Positions 34,049 to 42,866 of a stretch of DNA of 64,000 nucleotides are shown here, in pieces. The notes beneath the pieces were generated by a model, which was not told the DNA's origin, made no database searches, and was given only the letters and a program-made list of their open reading frames with translations. The DNA comes from Parasulfuritortus sp037446165 (GTDB lineage: Bacteria; Pseudomonadota; Gammaproteobacteria; Burkholderiales; Thiobacillaceae): the NCBI GenBank assembly GCA_037446165.1, contig JBBIJC010000001.1:1-64000 (forward strand), read 5' to 3'. Position numbers and translations under genes: made by a program. Position 1 is the first letter of the stretch. Every line of letters begins with the position of its first letter.

Positions 34049-34565
34049 ACGCGGCCTGATCGCGTTGCTCTGCTGTGCGGCCCTGGCCAGCCCGGCCCGG
34101 GCCGAGAAGGCGGATCGGGAGCGGCCGGTCCAGATCGAAGCCGACACCGTGCATATGGACGACGCCAAGAAGACCGCCCAGTATGAAGGTCATGTGATCC
34201 TGACCCAGGGCACGATGTCGATGCAGGCCGACCGCATCGACGTCAGCCAGGATGCGCAGGGCATGGCTTCGGGCGTGGCCACGGGCAAGCCGGTGCACTT
34301 CAGGCAGAAGATGGAAGGCCGCGACGAATACATGGAAGCCGATGCCTTGCGGGTTGAATACGATGCCCGGACCGAACTGGTCAAGTTGATCGGTGCCGCC
34401 CACGTCAAGCAGGGCGGCGACGATCTGCGCGGCGCGGTGATCACCTACGACATGAACACCGAGCGTTACCAGGCCCAGGGTTCCGACAGCCGCAACGCAG
34501 CTGGCCGCGTTCACGCCGTGATCCAGCCCCGCAACAAGGGCCAGGCGCCATCGACTAAGCCATGA
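34032..34565 (+). CDS. lptA: Periplasmic LPS-bridge protein LptA
   Basis: 177 residues with a signal peptide (cut after SPARA). The OstA-type repeats begin at VQIEADTVHMDDAKKTAQYE and VILTQGTMSMQADRI. LptA polymerises between LptC and LptD to carry lipopolysaccharide across the periplasm. ATGA overlap with lptB. Confidence 0.92.
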   Translation: MRLTIERGLIALLCCAALASPARAEKADRERPVQIEADTVHMDDAKKTAQYEGHVILTQGTMSMQADRIDVSQDAQGMASGVATGKPVHFRQKMEGRDEYMEADALRVEYDARTELVKLIGAAHVKQGGDDLRGAVITYDMNTERYQAQGSDSRNAAGRVHAVIQPRNKGQAPSTKP

Positions 34566-35284
34566 GCACGCTCAAGGCCGCAGGCCTGAAAAAGAATTAC
34601 AAGTCGCGCCAGGTGGTCAACGACGTGGCCATCGAGGTTCACAGCGGCGAGGTGGTGGGTCTGCTCGGCCCGAACGGCGCGGGCAAGACGACCTGTTTCT
34701 ACATGCTGGTCGGACTGGTCGGCGCGGACGGTGGCCGCATTCTTCTGGATCAGCATGACATCACCCACCTGCCGGTCTACAAACGCGCCCGGCTCGGCCT
34801 CAGTTATCTGCCGCAGGAGGCGTCGATCTTCCGCAAGCTGACGGTGTCCGAAAACATCGCGGCCGTGCTCGAACTGAAGGGCTTCGATGCCGACGGGGTC
34901 GAAGAGCATCTGGAAAACCTGCTCATCGACCTGAATATCGGCCATCTGCGCGATGCCCAGGCAATCAGCCTGTCCGGCGGCGAGCGGCGACGGGTGGAGA
35001 TCGCCCGGACCCTGGCCATGCAGCCGAGTTTCGTCTTGCTGGACGAGCCCTTCGCCGGCATCGATCCGATTTCCGTGATCGATATCCAGAAGATCGTCCG
35101 TTTCCTGCTGGATCGGGATATCGGCGTCCTGATCACCGACCATAATGTCCGCGAGACGCTGGGCATCTGTGACCGGGCCTACATCCTCAACGATGGCCAG
35201 GTGTTGGCGTCCGGCACGCCCAACGAGATCATTTATAATGAAAGCGTCCGCAAGGTCTACTTGGGTGAACACTTCCGACTTTAA
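34562..35284 (+). CDS. lptB: LPS export ABC transporter ATPase LptB
   Basis: 240 residues. Walker A GPNGAGKTT, Q loop LPQEASIFRKL, signature LSGGERRRVEIAR, Walker B FVLLDEPFAGIDP and the H-loop ITDHNVRET are intact. It powers extraction of lipopolysaccharide from the inner membrane with LptFG, which lie elsewhere. rpoN starts 36 bp downstream, the arrangement common to most proteobacteria. Confidence 0.96.
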   Translation: MSTLKAAGLKKNYKSRQVVNDVAIEVHSGEVVGLLGPNGAGKTTCFYMLVGLVGADGGRILLDQHDITHLPVYKRARLGLSYLPQEASIFRKLTVSENIAAVLELKGFDADGVEEHLENLLIDLNIGHLRDAQAISLSGGERRRVEIARTLAMQPSFVLLDEPFAGIDPISVIDIQKIVRFLLDRDIGVLITDHNVRETLGICDRAYILNDGQVLASGTPNEIIYNESVRKVYLGEHFRL

Positions 35285-35320
35285 TTGCCTCGCCTGGCTG
35301 CATTCTGGCCGGCCCTCACG

Positions 35321-36751
35321 ATGAAGCAAAGCCTACAGCTCAAGCTATCGCATCAACTCACCCTGACGCCCCAGTTGCAGCAGTCGATCCGTCTGCTGCA
35401 ACTGTCGACCCAGGAGTTGAACCAGGAGCTCGATCAGATGCTCCAGGAGAACCCCATGCTGGAGCGGGGCGAGGAGCGTATTGGCCAGGGTAGCGAGGCT
35501 CCGAGCGGGGAGGGTGAGAGTGCGGCACCCGGCCAGGAGGCGGAAACCACCACCCGTGACGAATCGGATTCGGTCTACGAGGAAATGGCCTGGGGCGACC
35601 GCCATGTCTCTTCGGGGTCGGATGACGACGATGATGACGACCGGGGCTATCAGCAGGCCGACGATGAAAGCCGCAGCCTGCGCCAGCATCTGATCGCCCA
35701 GATTGCCATGATGCATTTGAGCGATCAGGATCGGCAGCTGATCAGTTTCATGGTCGAGGCGCTCGATGAAGATGGCTACCTGAGCCTGAGTCTGGAAGAA
35801 CTGGCGGAGATGGTCCCGGCCGAGCTCGATGTCGGCGTGGACGAACTGCTGACCACGCTGCGGCTTCTGCAGAGTCTCGACCCGCCTGGAGTGGGCGCTC
35901 GCGACCTGGGCGAGAGCCTGCGTCTGCAGCTGAACGAATTGCCCGACGATACCCCGTTCCTGGGCCAGGCCAAGCGCCTGGTCAGTCAGCACCTCGACCT
36001 GCTGGCGGAGCGGGAATACGGCAAGCTGAAAAAACTGCTTGGCATTACCGACGACCACGATTTCATCGCCGTCCGGCAGCTGATCACCTCCATGAACCCT
36101 CGCCCGGCAGCCCGCTTCGCGTCGAACAAGACGCAGTATGTGGTGCCCGACGTCTTTGTGCGCAAGGTGAAGGGCGAGTGGGTGGTCAGCCTGAATCCCG
36201 AGGCCATGCCCAAGCTGCGCATCAACGAGGTCTACGCCAACATCCTGCGTCAGAATCGGGGCAGCGGCGGTCAGTTGTCCGGTCAGATGCAGGAGGCCCG
36301 CTGGCTGATCAAGAATATCCAGCAGCGGTTCCAGACCATCCTGCGGGTATCCCAGGCGATCCTGGATCGGCAGCGGTTGTTCTTCGAGCATGGTGAGGTG
36401 GCCATGCGGCCGCTGGTCCTGCGCGAGATCGCGGAGGCGGTCGGCTTGCACGAGTCCACCATATCCCGGGTCACGACTCAAAAGTATATGATGACGCCGC
36501 GAGGCCTCTACGAATTCAAGTATTTCTTTGGCAACGGCTTGGCCACCGAGGCCGGGGGCGCCGCCTCCAGCACGGCAATCAAGGCCCTGCTCCGACAGTT
36601 CATCGAAGCCGAGACTGGCAACAGCCCCTTGTCCGATAACGCCATTTCGGAGATGCTGGGCAAACAGGGCTTTGTCGTGGCCCGCCGGACCGTCGCCAAA
36701 TACCGGGAACAGATGAATATCCCGCCCGCCAACCAACGCAAGTCGCTGTGA
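35321..36751 (+). CDS. rpoN: RNA polymerase sigma-54 factor
   Basis: 476 residues from the ATG at 35321 (MKQSLQLKLSHQLTLTPQLQQ, the activator-interaction region I). An acidic region II (DDDDDDRGYQQADDE) follows, then the core-binding domain and the C-terminal RpoN box VARRTVAKYREQMNIP, which reads the -24 element. A TTG-started extension from 35285 adds residues absent from the family. Its partners in this window include the NtrC-type regulator at 9.3-10.6 kb. Confidence 0.96.
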   Translation: MKQSLQLKLSHQLTLTPQLQQSIRLLQLSTQELNQELDQMLQENPMLERGEERIGQGSEAPSGEGESAAPGQEAETTTRDESDSVYEEMAWGDRHVSSGSDDDDDDDRGYQQADDESRSLRQHLIAQIAMMHLSDQDRQLISFMVEALDEDGYLSLSLEELAEMVPAELDVGVDELLTTLRLLQSLDPPGVGARDLGESLRLQLNELPDDTPFLGQAKRLVSQHLDLLAEREYGKLKKLLGITDDHDFIAVRQLITSMNPRPAARFASNKTQYVVPDVFVRKVKGEWVVSLNPEAMPKLRINEVYANILRQNRGSGGQLSGQMQEARWLIKNIQQRFQTILRVSQAILDRQRLFFEHGEVAMRPLVLREIAEAVGLHESTISRVTTQKYMMTPRGLYEFKYFFGNGLATEAGGAASSTAIKALLRQFIEAETGNSPLSDNAISEMLGKQGFVVARRTVAKYREQMNIPPANQRKSL

Positions 36752-36777
36752 CTTGCCCTTTTGCAACAGGAGTGCAT

Positions 36778-37110
36778 ATGAACCTCACCATCACTGGCCA
36801 CCATCTGGAAGTCACCCCCGCCCTGCGTGGTTATGTCGAAGAAAAGCTCAAGCGGGTCACCCGCCACTTCGACCATGTCATCGACGTGACGGTGATCCTG
36901 ACCGTAGAGAAGTTGAAGCACAAAGCCGAGGTCAACGTGCATGTGGCCGGCAAGGACATCTTCGTCGAAGCGATCGAGGACGACATGTACGCCGCGGTCG
37001 ATGCACTGGCCGACAAGCTGGACCGCCAGGTGGTCAAGCACAAGGAAAAGAACGGCGGCAACCACCGGGAAGCCGGCGCGCTGAAGCGGCAGAGCGTGGA
37101 GCTGGAATAA
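36778..37110 (+). CDS. hpf: Ribosome hibernation promoting factor
   Basis: 110 residues (MNLTITGHHLEVTPALRGYVEEKLKRVTRHF-type start; AGKDIFVEAIEDDMYAAVDALADKL), the short HPF/YhbH form. It binds the decoding centre of the 30S subunit and promotes inactive 100S dimers in stationary phase. CAGGAG lies 5 bp before the start. It follows rpoN, as in enteric bacteria. Confidence 0.92.
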   Translation: MNLTITGHHLEVTPALRGYVEEKLKRVTRHFDHVIDVTVILTVEKLKHKAEVNVHVAGKDIFVEAIEDDMYAAVDALADKLDRQVVKHKEKNGGNHREAGALKRQSVELE

Positions 37111-37147
37111 CCCGTACCCCGCCCCGGCGGGAAACACGGTAAAGGCC

Positions 37148-37603
37148 ATGAACCTCATCTCGACTCTGCTCAAGCCGGAAAATGTCTTTTCCGACCTCGA
37201 GGTCAGCAGCAAGAAGCGGCTGTTTGAACTGGTCGGGCAGGCCTTTCAGGCCAGCGAAGGGGTCTCCGCCAAGGATGTGTTTGAAAGCCTGGTCTCAAGG
37301 GAGAGACTGGGCTGTACCGCACTCGGTCATGGCATTGCCATTCCGCACGGGCGGATCAAGGGCCTGAAGGAAACCGCCTGCGCCTTTATCCGGACCAAGG
37401 CGCCGATCGACTTTGATGCGCCGGACAGCGTCCCGGTCGATTTGCTGTTCATCCTGCTGGTACCTGCCACGGCCACCGATCTGCATTTGCAGATCCTGGC
37501 CGAGCTGGCCCAGATGTTCAGCGAGAAAGAGATGCGCGACCAGATGCGTAGCGTGTCCGACGCCAACAAGTTGTACCAGCTGATCCGGGAATGGACACCG
37601 TAG
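37148..37603 (+). CDS. ptsN: Nitrogen-PTS phosphocarrier EIIA(Ntr)
   Basis: 151 residues. The phosphorylated histidine is His67 in GHGIAIPHGRIKG, in the context conserved for EIIA of the mannitol/fructose class. PtsN regulates potassium and nitrogen-linked functions rather than sugar uptake. It overlaps hprK by 13 bp. The upstream phosphorelay (ptsP or ptsI, ptsH) is not in this window. Confidence 0.94.
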   Translation: MNLISTLLKPENVFSDLEVSSKKRLFELVGQAFQASEGVSAKDVFESLVSRERLGCTALGHGIAIPHGRIKGLKETACAFIRTKAPIDFDAPDSVPVDLLFILLVPATATDLHLQILAELAQMFSEKEMRDQMRSVSDANKLYQLIREWTP

Positions 37604-38556
37604 TCAACCACCTCACGGTCGAGGAGTTGTTCCGTCAGGCTGGCGAGAGTTTGCGCCTGACCTGGTTGTCCGGTCGTGCGGGCGGCAACCGGCGGCTGAC
37701 TTCGGAGACCATCCAGAAGCCGACGCTGGCCCTGATCGGCCACCTCAATTTCGTTCACCCAAACCGGGTGCAAGTGCTGGGCTGCGCCGAGATGGATTAC
37801 CTGCGCAAGCTGGACGATGCGGCCATGCAAAAGGCCATCGACAACCTCTTTGCCACCGAGTTGGCGGCCGTGGTCGTGGCCAATGGCGAGGAAGTCCCGC
37901 CACCCCTGGCCGATGCGGCCGAGCGCACAGCAACGCCCTTGTTCACCACGCCCGAACAGAGCCCTCAACTGATGCAGGTACTGTCCCACATCATCACCCA
38001 GGCATTGGCGCCGTCGACCATATTGCATGGCGTGTTTCTGGAGGTGCTGGGGTTGGGCATCATGATCAGCGGTGATGCCTCGGTGGGCAAGAGCGAGCTG
38101 GCCCTGGAGCTGATTTCGCGTGGCCATCGCCTGGTCGCCGACGATGTGCTGGAGGTTTATGCGGTGTCGCCGGATACCCTCGAGGGCCGGTGCCCGATCC
38201 TGCTGCAGGACTACATGGAGGTCCGCGGCCTGGGGGTGCTGAACATCCGCCGACTGTTCGGCGAGACCGCGGTCAAGCACCGGAAGAACCTCAAGCTGAT
38301 CATTCACCTGACCCCGGCCGAGATGTGGGATGCCGTGGATCGTCTGGACATGAAGGCGGAGACCCGCGACATCCTTGGCATCCAGATTCCCGAAGCGCGT
38401 ATTCCGGTCGCGGTTGGCCGCAACCTGGCGGTACTAGTCGAAGTCGCCGTGCGCAACCACATTCTGCGTCTGCGCGGCTTCAACAGTACGGAGGAGTTTG
38501 TCGAGCGGCAGCGCATCTTCATGCAGGATCAGGGTCCGGACGACTGGGACGAATGA
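37591..38556 (+). CDS. hprK: HPr kinase/phosphorylase
   Basis: 321 residues. N-terminal domain, then Walker A SGDASVGKSELALEL and the signature EVRGLGVLNIRRLFG. HprK phosphorylates a serine of HPr; in proteobacteria it typically lies with ptsN and rapZ and not with sugar PTS genes. Its stop overlaps rapZ (ATGA). Confidence 0.94.
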   Translation: MDTVVNHLTVEELFRQAGESLRLTWLSGRAGGNRRLTSETIQKPTLALIGHLNFVHPNRVQVLGCAEMDYLRKLDDAAMQKAIDNLFATELAAVVVANGEEVPPPLADAAERTATPLFTTPEQSPQLMQVLSHIITQALAPSTILHGVFLEVLGLGIMISGDASVGKSELALELISRGHRLVADDVLEVYAVSPDTLEGRCPILLQDYMEVRGLGVLNIRRLFGETAVKHRKNLKLIIHLTPAEMWDAVDRLDMKAETRDILGIQIPEARIPVAVGRNLAVLVEVAVRNHILRLRGFNSTEEFVERQRIFMQDQGPDDWDE

Positions 38557-39395
38557 GCGCCATGCGTCTAGTCGTCATCAGCGGCCTGTCCGGTTCCGGT
38601 AAAAGTGTCGCACTCAAGGCGCTGGAAGACGGCGGCTATTACTGCATTGACAACCTGCCGGCCGACATGTTGCCGGATGTGGTCGATCATCTGGGCAGAA
38701 GCGGTTGCACGGACCTGGCGGTCAGCATCGATGCGCGCAGTGCTACCGGGCTGGTTGGAGTGCCCGAGGCGCTCGATGCCCTGCGCGCCAGGGTTGAGCT
38801 GAAGGTGATTTTTCTCGATGCCAAGGACGATGCCCTGGTCAAACGATTTTCCGAGACCCGCCGCCGCCATCCCCTGAACACCGGCGAGCGTTCCCTGCAG
38901 GAATGCATCCGGGAAGAACGGGACTTGCTGGAGCCTTTGTCCAGCCGTGCCCACCATCTCGATACCAGCGAGCTGCTGGCCAACAACCTGCGTGACTGGG
39001 TTCGTGATTTTTGCCGGCTGCGAAATGCCGCCTTTACCCTGGTCTTCCAGTCCTTTGGTTTCAAGCACGGCATCCCGCTCGATGCCGACCTGGTGTTCGA
39101 TGTGCGCTGCCTGCCCAACCCTCACTATGATCCGCAGTTGCGCAGCTTGACCGGGCGCGATGCCCCGGTGATCGATTTTCTGCGCTGCCATGAGCGGGTG
39201 CGGACGATGCTCGGCGACATTCAAGCCTATGTCGAGAAGTGGCTGCCTGATTACATCGCCGACAACCGCAGCTATTTCACCGTGGCCATCGGCTGTACCG
39301 GCGGCCAGCATCGTTCGGTGTACTTTGCCGAGACTCTGGCGAAGCACTTCCGCGCCAGCCAGGAGGTCTTGGTCCGGCACCGGGAATTGCCGTGA
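38553..39395 (+). CDS. rapZ: RNase adapter protein RapZ (nucleotide-binding)
   Basis: 280 residues: Walker A GLSGSGKS, the YCIDNLPADML segment, and a C-terminal RNA-binding part with YFTVAIGCTGGQHRSVY. In E. coli RapZ guides RNase E to the GlmZ small RNA and controls amino-sugar synthesis. The start at 38553 gives ATGA coupling; 38562 is an alternative. Confidence 0.93.
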   Translation: MSAMRLVVISGLSGSGKSVALKALEDGGYYCIDNLPADMLPDVVDHLGRSGCTDLAVSIDARSATGLVGVPEALDALRARVELKVIFLDAKDDALVKRFSETRRRHPLNTGERSLQECIREERDLLEPLSSRAHHLDTSELLANNLRDWVRDFCRLRNAAFTLVFQSFGFKHGIPLDADLVFDVRCLPNPHYDPQLRSLTGRDAPVIDFLRCHERVRTMLGDIQAYVEKWLPDYIADNRSYFTVAIGCTGGQHRSVYFAETLAKHFRASQEVLVRHRELP

Positions 39396-39757
39396 AACCG
39401 GTCGCTGCCTTTGGCCTGGTGCGGCCGGGCGACTGGCTGGTGCTGGCCGCTACGGGCGTCCTGATCGTTGCGCTATGGGGGCATGGCAGCAACGGCGACC
39501 GAGTGGTGATCAAACAGGAGGGCCGGCTGTTTCTGGAAACATCGCCCCGGCTTGATCGGGAAATCGCCGTGCCCGGACCGCTGGGCGTGACGCTGGTCGA
39601 GATTCATGGCGGCCGGGTACGGATCAAGTCCGATCCTGGCCCGCATCAGATCTGCGTCAAACAGGGCTGGCTGGGGCCGGGTCAGGTGGCCATCTGCCTG
39701 CCCAACCGGGTCAGCGTCGAGCGCGGGGCAAGCGTCTATGACTCCCTCAATTATTAG
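39392..39757 (+). CDS. NusG domain II-containing membrane-anchored protein
   Basis: 121 residues starting at a GTG that overlaps the rapZ stop. One membrane helix (about 14-30) precedes a small beta domain (VVIKQEGRLF, IHGGRVRIKSDPGPHQICVKQGW) of the NusG_II type. Such proteins pair with the next gene in many bacteria and are associated with flavin transfer or quinone-linked membrane complexes, but no function is proven. It overlaps the next gene by 20 bp. Confidence 0.75.
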   Translation: MKPVAAFGLVRPGDWLVLAATGVLIVALWGHGSNGDRVVIKQEGRLFLETSPRLDREIAVPGPLGVTLVEIHGGRVRIKSDPGPHQICVKQGWLGPGQVAICLPNRVSVERGASVYDSLNY

Positions 39758-40250
39758 CCTGGAGATCACCGCCGAGGATCGGCGCATTGCTGGCCTGGCA
39801 GCGGTGGCGGTGGGCCTGACCCTGGCCGAGGCCGCGATCCCGCTACCCCTGCCCGGGGTCAAGCCGGGGTTAGCCAATATCGTCACCCTGATCGTGTTGT
39901 ATCAGTTCGGCTGGAGGGCCGCGGTCTGGGTGTCGCTGCTGCGCATTGTGGCGGGCGCCCTGGCGTTGGGTACCTTCCTCACCCCCACCTTCGTCATGAG
40001 CCTGGCCGGCGGACTGGCCAGCCTGCTGATGCTGGGCCTGGCCGCACAACTGCCCCGGCGCCTGTTCGGTCCGGTCGGTTTGTCGGTACTGGCGGCGTTC
40101 ACTCATATCGGGGCGCAGCTGGGCGTGGTTGGCGTCTGGCTGATGCCCGGTGTGAACCTGCTGCCGCTGCTGTCGGTGTTCCTGGGCGCGGCCTGGATCA
40201 GCGGGCTGGTCAATGGACTCGTGGTGGCGGGATTGTTGGAGAAAACATGA
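39738..40250 (+). CDS. Gx transporter family membrane protein
   Basis: 170 residues with about five or six hydrophobic helices. The segment LAEAAIPLPLPGVKPGLANIV is the hallmark of the Gx transporter family (also listed as heptaprenyl diphosphate synthase component I). In many bacteria it pairs with a NusG_II protein. Substrate unknown; these are S-component-like integral membrane proteins. It is followed by ubiX with ATGA coupling. Confidence 0.75.
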   Translation: MTPSIISLEITAEDRRIAGLAAVAVGLTLAEAAIPLPLPGVKPGLANIVTLIVLYQFGWRAAVWVSLLRIVAGALALGTFLTPTFVMSLAGGLASLLMLGLAAQLPRRLFGPVGLSVLAAFTHIGAQLGVVGVWLMPGVNLLPLLSVFLGAAWISGLVNGLVVAGLLEKT

Positions 40251-40855
40251 TGAAACGCATCACCCTGGCCTGGACTGGCGCATCCGGCCTTGCCTATGGC
40301 CTCCGCTTGCTCGAATGCCTGCTGGGCGCTGGCTGTCGGGTCGATCTGCTGGTCTCCCAGGCCGCCCGCATCGTTGCCCGTCAGGAACTGGATCTGGCCC
40401 TGCCCAGCGACTCGACCGAGCTGGTCGCCATGCTCAATGGCCGCTTTGCCGGTCACCTTGGCGAACTCCGGGTCTATGGTGAAAAGGAGTGGTTCGCCCC
40501 GGCCGCATCCGGCTCCAATCCGGCCGACGCCATGGTGGTCTGCCCCTGCACCATGGGCAGCCTGGCCGCCATCGCTCACGGCCTCGCCGATAACCTGATC
40601 GAACGCGCCGCCGACGTGATGCTGAAGGAAAAGCGGCCCCTGATCCTGGTGCCCAGGGAGACCCCGTTTTCGCTCATCCACTTGAGGAATATGACCCAGC
40701 TGGCCGAGGCTGGCGCGACTATCCTGCCGGCCAATCCGGGTTTCTATTACCGGCCCGATTCGGTGGCGCAGGTGACCGATTTCGTCGTCGCCCGCATTCT
40801 CGATCAGTTGTACATCGCCAACGACCTGCTGCCGCGCTGGGGCGGCGACGTATAA
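40247..40855 (+). CDS. ubiX: Flavin prenyltransferase UbiX
   Basis: 202 residues. FMN-binding fold starting ITLAWTGASGLAYGLRLLE, the conserved CPCTMGSLAAIAHGLADNLI segment and VPRETPFSLIHLRNM. UbiX makes prenylated FMN, the cofactor of the UbiD decarboxylase in ubiquinone synthesis. It overlaps the previous gene; its stop codon lies within the TATAAT that may start the coq7 transcript. Confidence 0.94.
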   Translation: MMKRITLAWTGASGLAYGLRLLECLLGAGCRVDLLVSQAARIVARQELDLALPSDSTELVAMLNGRFAGHLGELRVYGEKEWFAPAASGSNPADAMVVCPCTMGSLAAIAHGLADNLIERAADVMLKEKRPLILVPRETPFSLIHLRNMTQLAEAGATILPANPGFYYRPDSVAQVTDFVVARILDQLYIANDLLPRWGGDV

Positions 40856-40856
40856 T
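40851..40856 (+). promoter_or_regulatory. -10 element for coq7
   Basis: TATAAT covers the stop codon of ubiX and lies 27 bp before the coq7 ATG. No good -35 is seen 17 bp upstream, so the match may depend on an activator or be fortuitous. Confidence 0.4.
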
Positions 40857-40883
40857 CAATACAGTAACGTTCTGGAGCCCGTC

Positions 40884-41513
40884 ATGCTGCCCATTCCCGA
40901 TTCCCTGGTCCTGAACCTCGACAAGGCCCTGCGCACTGTCTTCGCCACGGCGGTCAGCCGCCGGCCCTACCCCGATGCGGCACTTGAAGAGGTGGACATG
41001 ACCGAGGCCGAGAAGCGCCACGCCGCCGGACTGATGCGCATCAACCACAGCGGCGAGGTGTGCGCCCAGGCGCTCTACCAAGGACAGTCTCTGACCGCGC
41101 GCAATCCGGAGGCCGCCAAGGCGCTGGTCGAGGCTAGCAACGAGGAGACCGAGCATCTGGCCTGGTGCGAGCACCGCCTGGATGAGTTGGGCAGTCGCAA
41201 GAGTTTGCTCAATCCATTGTGGTATGCCGGGTCGTTCGGCCTGGGCGTGCTGGCCGGCGCACTGGGCGACAAGTGGAACCTGGGCTTCCTGGCCGAGACG
41301 GAACGCCAGGTGGAAGGGCATTTGAACGAACACCTGTCTCTTCTCCCCGAGCAGGACGCCAAGAGCCGCGCCATTGTCGAGCAGATGAAGACCGACGAGA
41401 TCAAACATGCCGAAACCGCGGTCGCCCATGGCGGCGTGGAATTGCCCCTGCCGGTCAAGCTGGCGATGAAGCTGTCATCCAAGCTGCTGACCCGGACCGC
41501 GTATTACCTATGA
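40884..41513 (+). CDS. coq7: 5-demethoxyubiquinone hydroxylase Coq7
   Basis: 209 residues. A ferritin-like di-iron protein: Glu58 in NHSGEVCAQALYQGQ, EETEH (87-91), and the second half motif MKTDEIKHAETA (Glu172, His175). It adds the C6 hydroxyl in aerobic ubiquinone synthesis. Together with ubiX this indicates an aerobic ubiquinone pool. The next gene overlaps its stop by ATGA. Confidence 0.93.
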   Translation: MLPIPDSLVLNLDKALRTVFATAVSRRPYPDAALEEVDMTEAEKRHAAGLMRINHSGEVCAQALYQGQSLTARNPEAAKALVEASNEETEHLAWCEHRLDELGSRKSLLNPLWYAGSFGLGVLAGALGDKWNLGFLAETERQVEGHLNEHLSLLPEQDAKSRAIVEQMKTDEIKHAETAVAHGGVELPLPVKLAMKLSSKLLTRTAYYL

Positions 41514-41821
41514 GCTTCGCCGAGCAGCTGGCCGGGCTGCCCGCCGTGGATCATCTGGCCGCAATAGAGCTGGCCGGGCCCGATGGGCAGCTGGAGCACA
41601 TCGAGAACAAGCCCGGCAGCCAGGGTTCAGTCAAGGTTTATCACCACCTGATGCAGAAATATGGCGTTATTGACAGCTCGGCGGCGGAAGAGGGGCTGGT
41701 GCTTTATGCCGAACACAGCGCCGATGCCCGCGCCTATCCGGGCAAGCATCCCAATATCGACCGTCTGCTGGCCGTCATTGCCGACGGCCGGCCGTGGTCG
41801 GTGCGGGTTCAGGTCGCCTGA
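41510..41821 (+). CDS. DUF2322 family protein
   Basis: 103 residues: soluble, acidic, no signal peptide. It carries DGQLEHIENKPGSQGSVKVY and ADARAYPGKHPNIDRLLAV, which match the DUF2322 family of beta- and gammaproteobacteria. The tight ATGA coupling to coq7 suggests co-expression. Function unknown. Its 3' end overlaps the convergent OsmC gene by 13 bp. Confidence 0.75.
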   Translation: MSFAEQLAGLPAVDHLAAIELAGPDGQLEHIENKPGSQGSVKVYHHLMQKYGVIDSSAAEEGLVLYAEHSADARAYPGKHPNIDRLLAVIADGRPWSVRVQVA

Positions 41822-42237
41822 TCGACCTCGACAATCTCGAAATCGTGCGTCACCTCGGCCGTCTTGGCCAGGATGATGGTGGCCGAGCAGTATTTCTCCG
41901 CCGACAGGTTGATCGCCCGCGCGACCACTTCCGGCTTCAGGCCGCGGCCCTTGACGATGAAGTGGAAATGAATCCTGGTGAATACCTTGGGATGCTCGGT
42001 TGCCCGCTCCGCGCTCAGTTCAACCTGGCAGTCGACGACGTCCTGACGGCTTTTTTGCAGGATCATCACCACGTCGATGGAGGTGCAGCCGCCGGCGCCC
42101 ATCAGCACCATTTCCATCGGGCGCGGGCCCAGGTTGCGGCCGCCGATATCTGGCGCGCCGTCCATGACGATGGCGTGGCCGCTGTCCGATTCGGCCATGA
42201 AGGCCATACCTTCGATCCATTTGACGCGTGCTTTCAT
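41809..42237 (-). CDS. OsmC/Ohr-family protein (YhfA-like)
   Basis: 142 residues. Two redox cysteines at family positions: Cys51 in GAGGCTSIDVV and Cys117 in SAEKYCSATIIL. The YhfA/OsmC branch is suggested by the short length and the GRNLGPRPMEMVLMG segment. OsmC proteins reduce hydroperoxides through the cysteine pair; the physiological substrate is not known here. Monocistronic; divergent from rplM. Confidence 0.85.
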   Translation of the reverse strand: MKARVKWIEGMAFMAESDSGHAIVMDGAPDIGGRNLGPRPMEMVLMGAGGCTSIDVVMILQKSRQDVVDCQVELSAERATEHPKVFTRIHFHFIVKGRGLKPEVVARAINLSAEKYCSATIILAKTAEVTHDFEIVEVDQAT

Positions 42238-42336
42238 GCTGGCTCCTGTTCGATATGCGCAGGCCGATTATCCGGATTATTGGCGCTCAGGACCAATCGC
42301 TGATTCGGCTCCCGGATCACGATTGTGTAATGAGGT

Positions 42337-42366
42337 TTGACACGAGGCCAGAACATCCAATAAAAT
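42337..42366 (+). promoter_or_regulatory. Sigma-70 promoter of rplM-rpsI
   Basis: TTGACA (42337-42342), an 18-bp spacer and TAAAAT (42361-42366). The -35 is a perfect match. The transcript would have a leader of about 55 bases before rplM. Confidence 0.75.
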
Positions 42367-42388
42367 CCGCGCCTTTCTGTAAGACCAC

Positions 42389-42406
42389 GCCCGAAGCTTA
42401 TCGGGC
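42389..42406 (+). promoter_or_regulatory. Leader hairpin of the rplM-rpsI mRNA
   Basis: GCCCGA, loop AGCTTA, TCGGGC, followed by AAAAATATT and AGGA before the start codon. It sits in the 5' leader of an r-protein operon, where autoregulation by L13 or S9 is plausible; no known leader family was recognised. Confidence 0.4.
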
Positions 42407-42427
42407 AAAAATATTCAGGATCAAATC

Positions 42428-42856
42428 ATGAAAACGTTTTCCGCTAAGTCGCATGAAGTCCAGCACGGCTGGTTCGTGGTGGACGCCACCGACAAGGTGC
42501 TCGGTCGTCTGGCCGCCGAGATCGCCCATCGGCTGCGCGGCAAGCACAAGGCCATCTATACCCCCCACGTCGATACCGGCGACTACATCGTCGTGGTCAA
42601 TGCCGAGAAGATGCGCGTGACTGGCAACAAGGAACTGGACAAGAAGTATTACCGCCACTCTGGTTACCCGGGCGGTATCTACGAAACCAATTATGGCGAC
42701 ATGCAAGCCAAGCATCCTGGCCGTGCCCTGGAAAAGGCGGTCAAGGGCATGCTGCCCAAGGGGCCCCTGGGCTACGCCATGATCAAGAAAATGAAGGTGT
42801 ATGCCGGGACCGAACACCCGCACACCGCCCAACAGCCGCAAGTCCTGGAAATCTGA
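42428..42856 (+). CDS. rplM: 50S ribosomal protein L13
   Basis: 142 residues, full length. WFVVDATDKVLGRLAAEIAHRL and the MLPKGPLGYAMIKKMKVYAG segment are standard L13 sequences. It starts 50S assembly on 23S rRNA. Co-transcribed with rpsI, 10 bp downstream, as in nearly all bacteria. Confidence 0.97.
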   Translation: MKTFSAKSHEVQHGWFVVDATDKVLGRLAAEIAHRLRGKHKAIYTPHVDTGDYIVVVNAEKMRVTGNKELDKKYYRHSGYPGGIYETNYGDMQAKHPGRALEKAVKGMLPKGPLGYAMIKKMKVYAGTEHPHTAQQPQVLEI

Positions 42857-42866
42857 GGAATAGATC

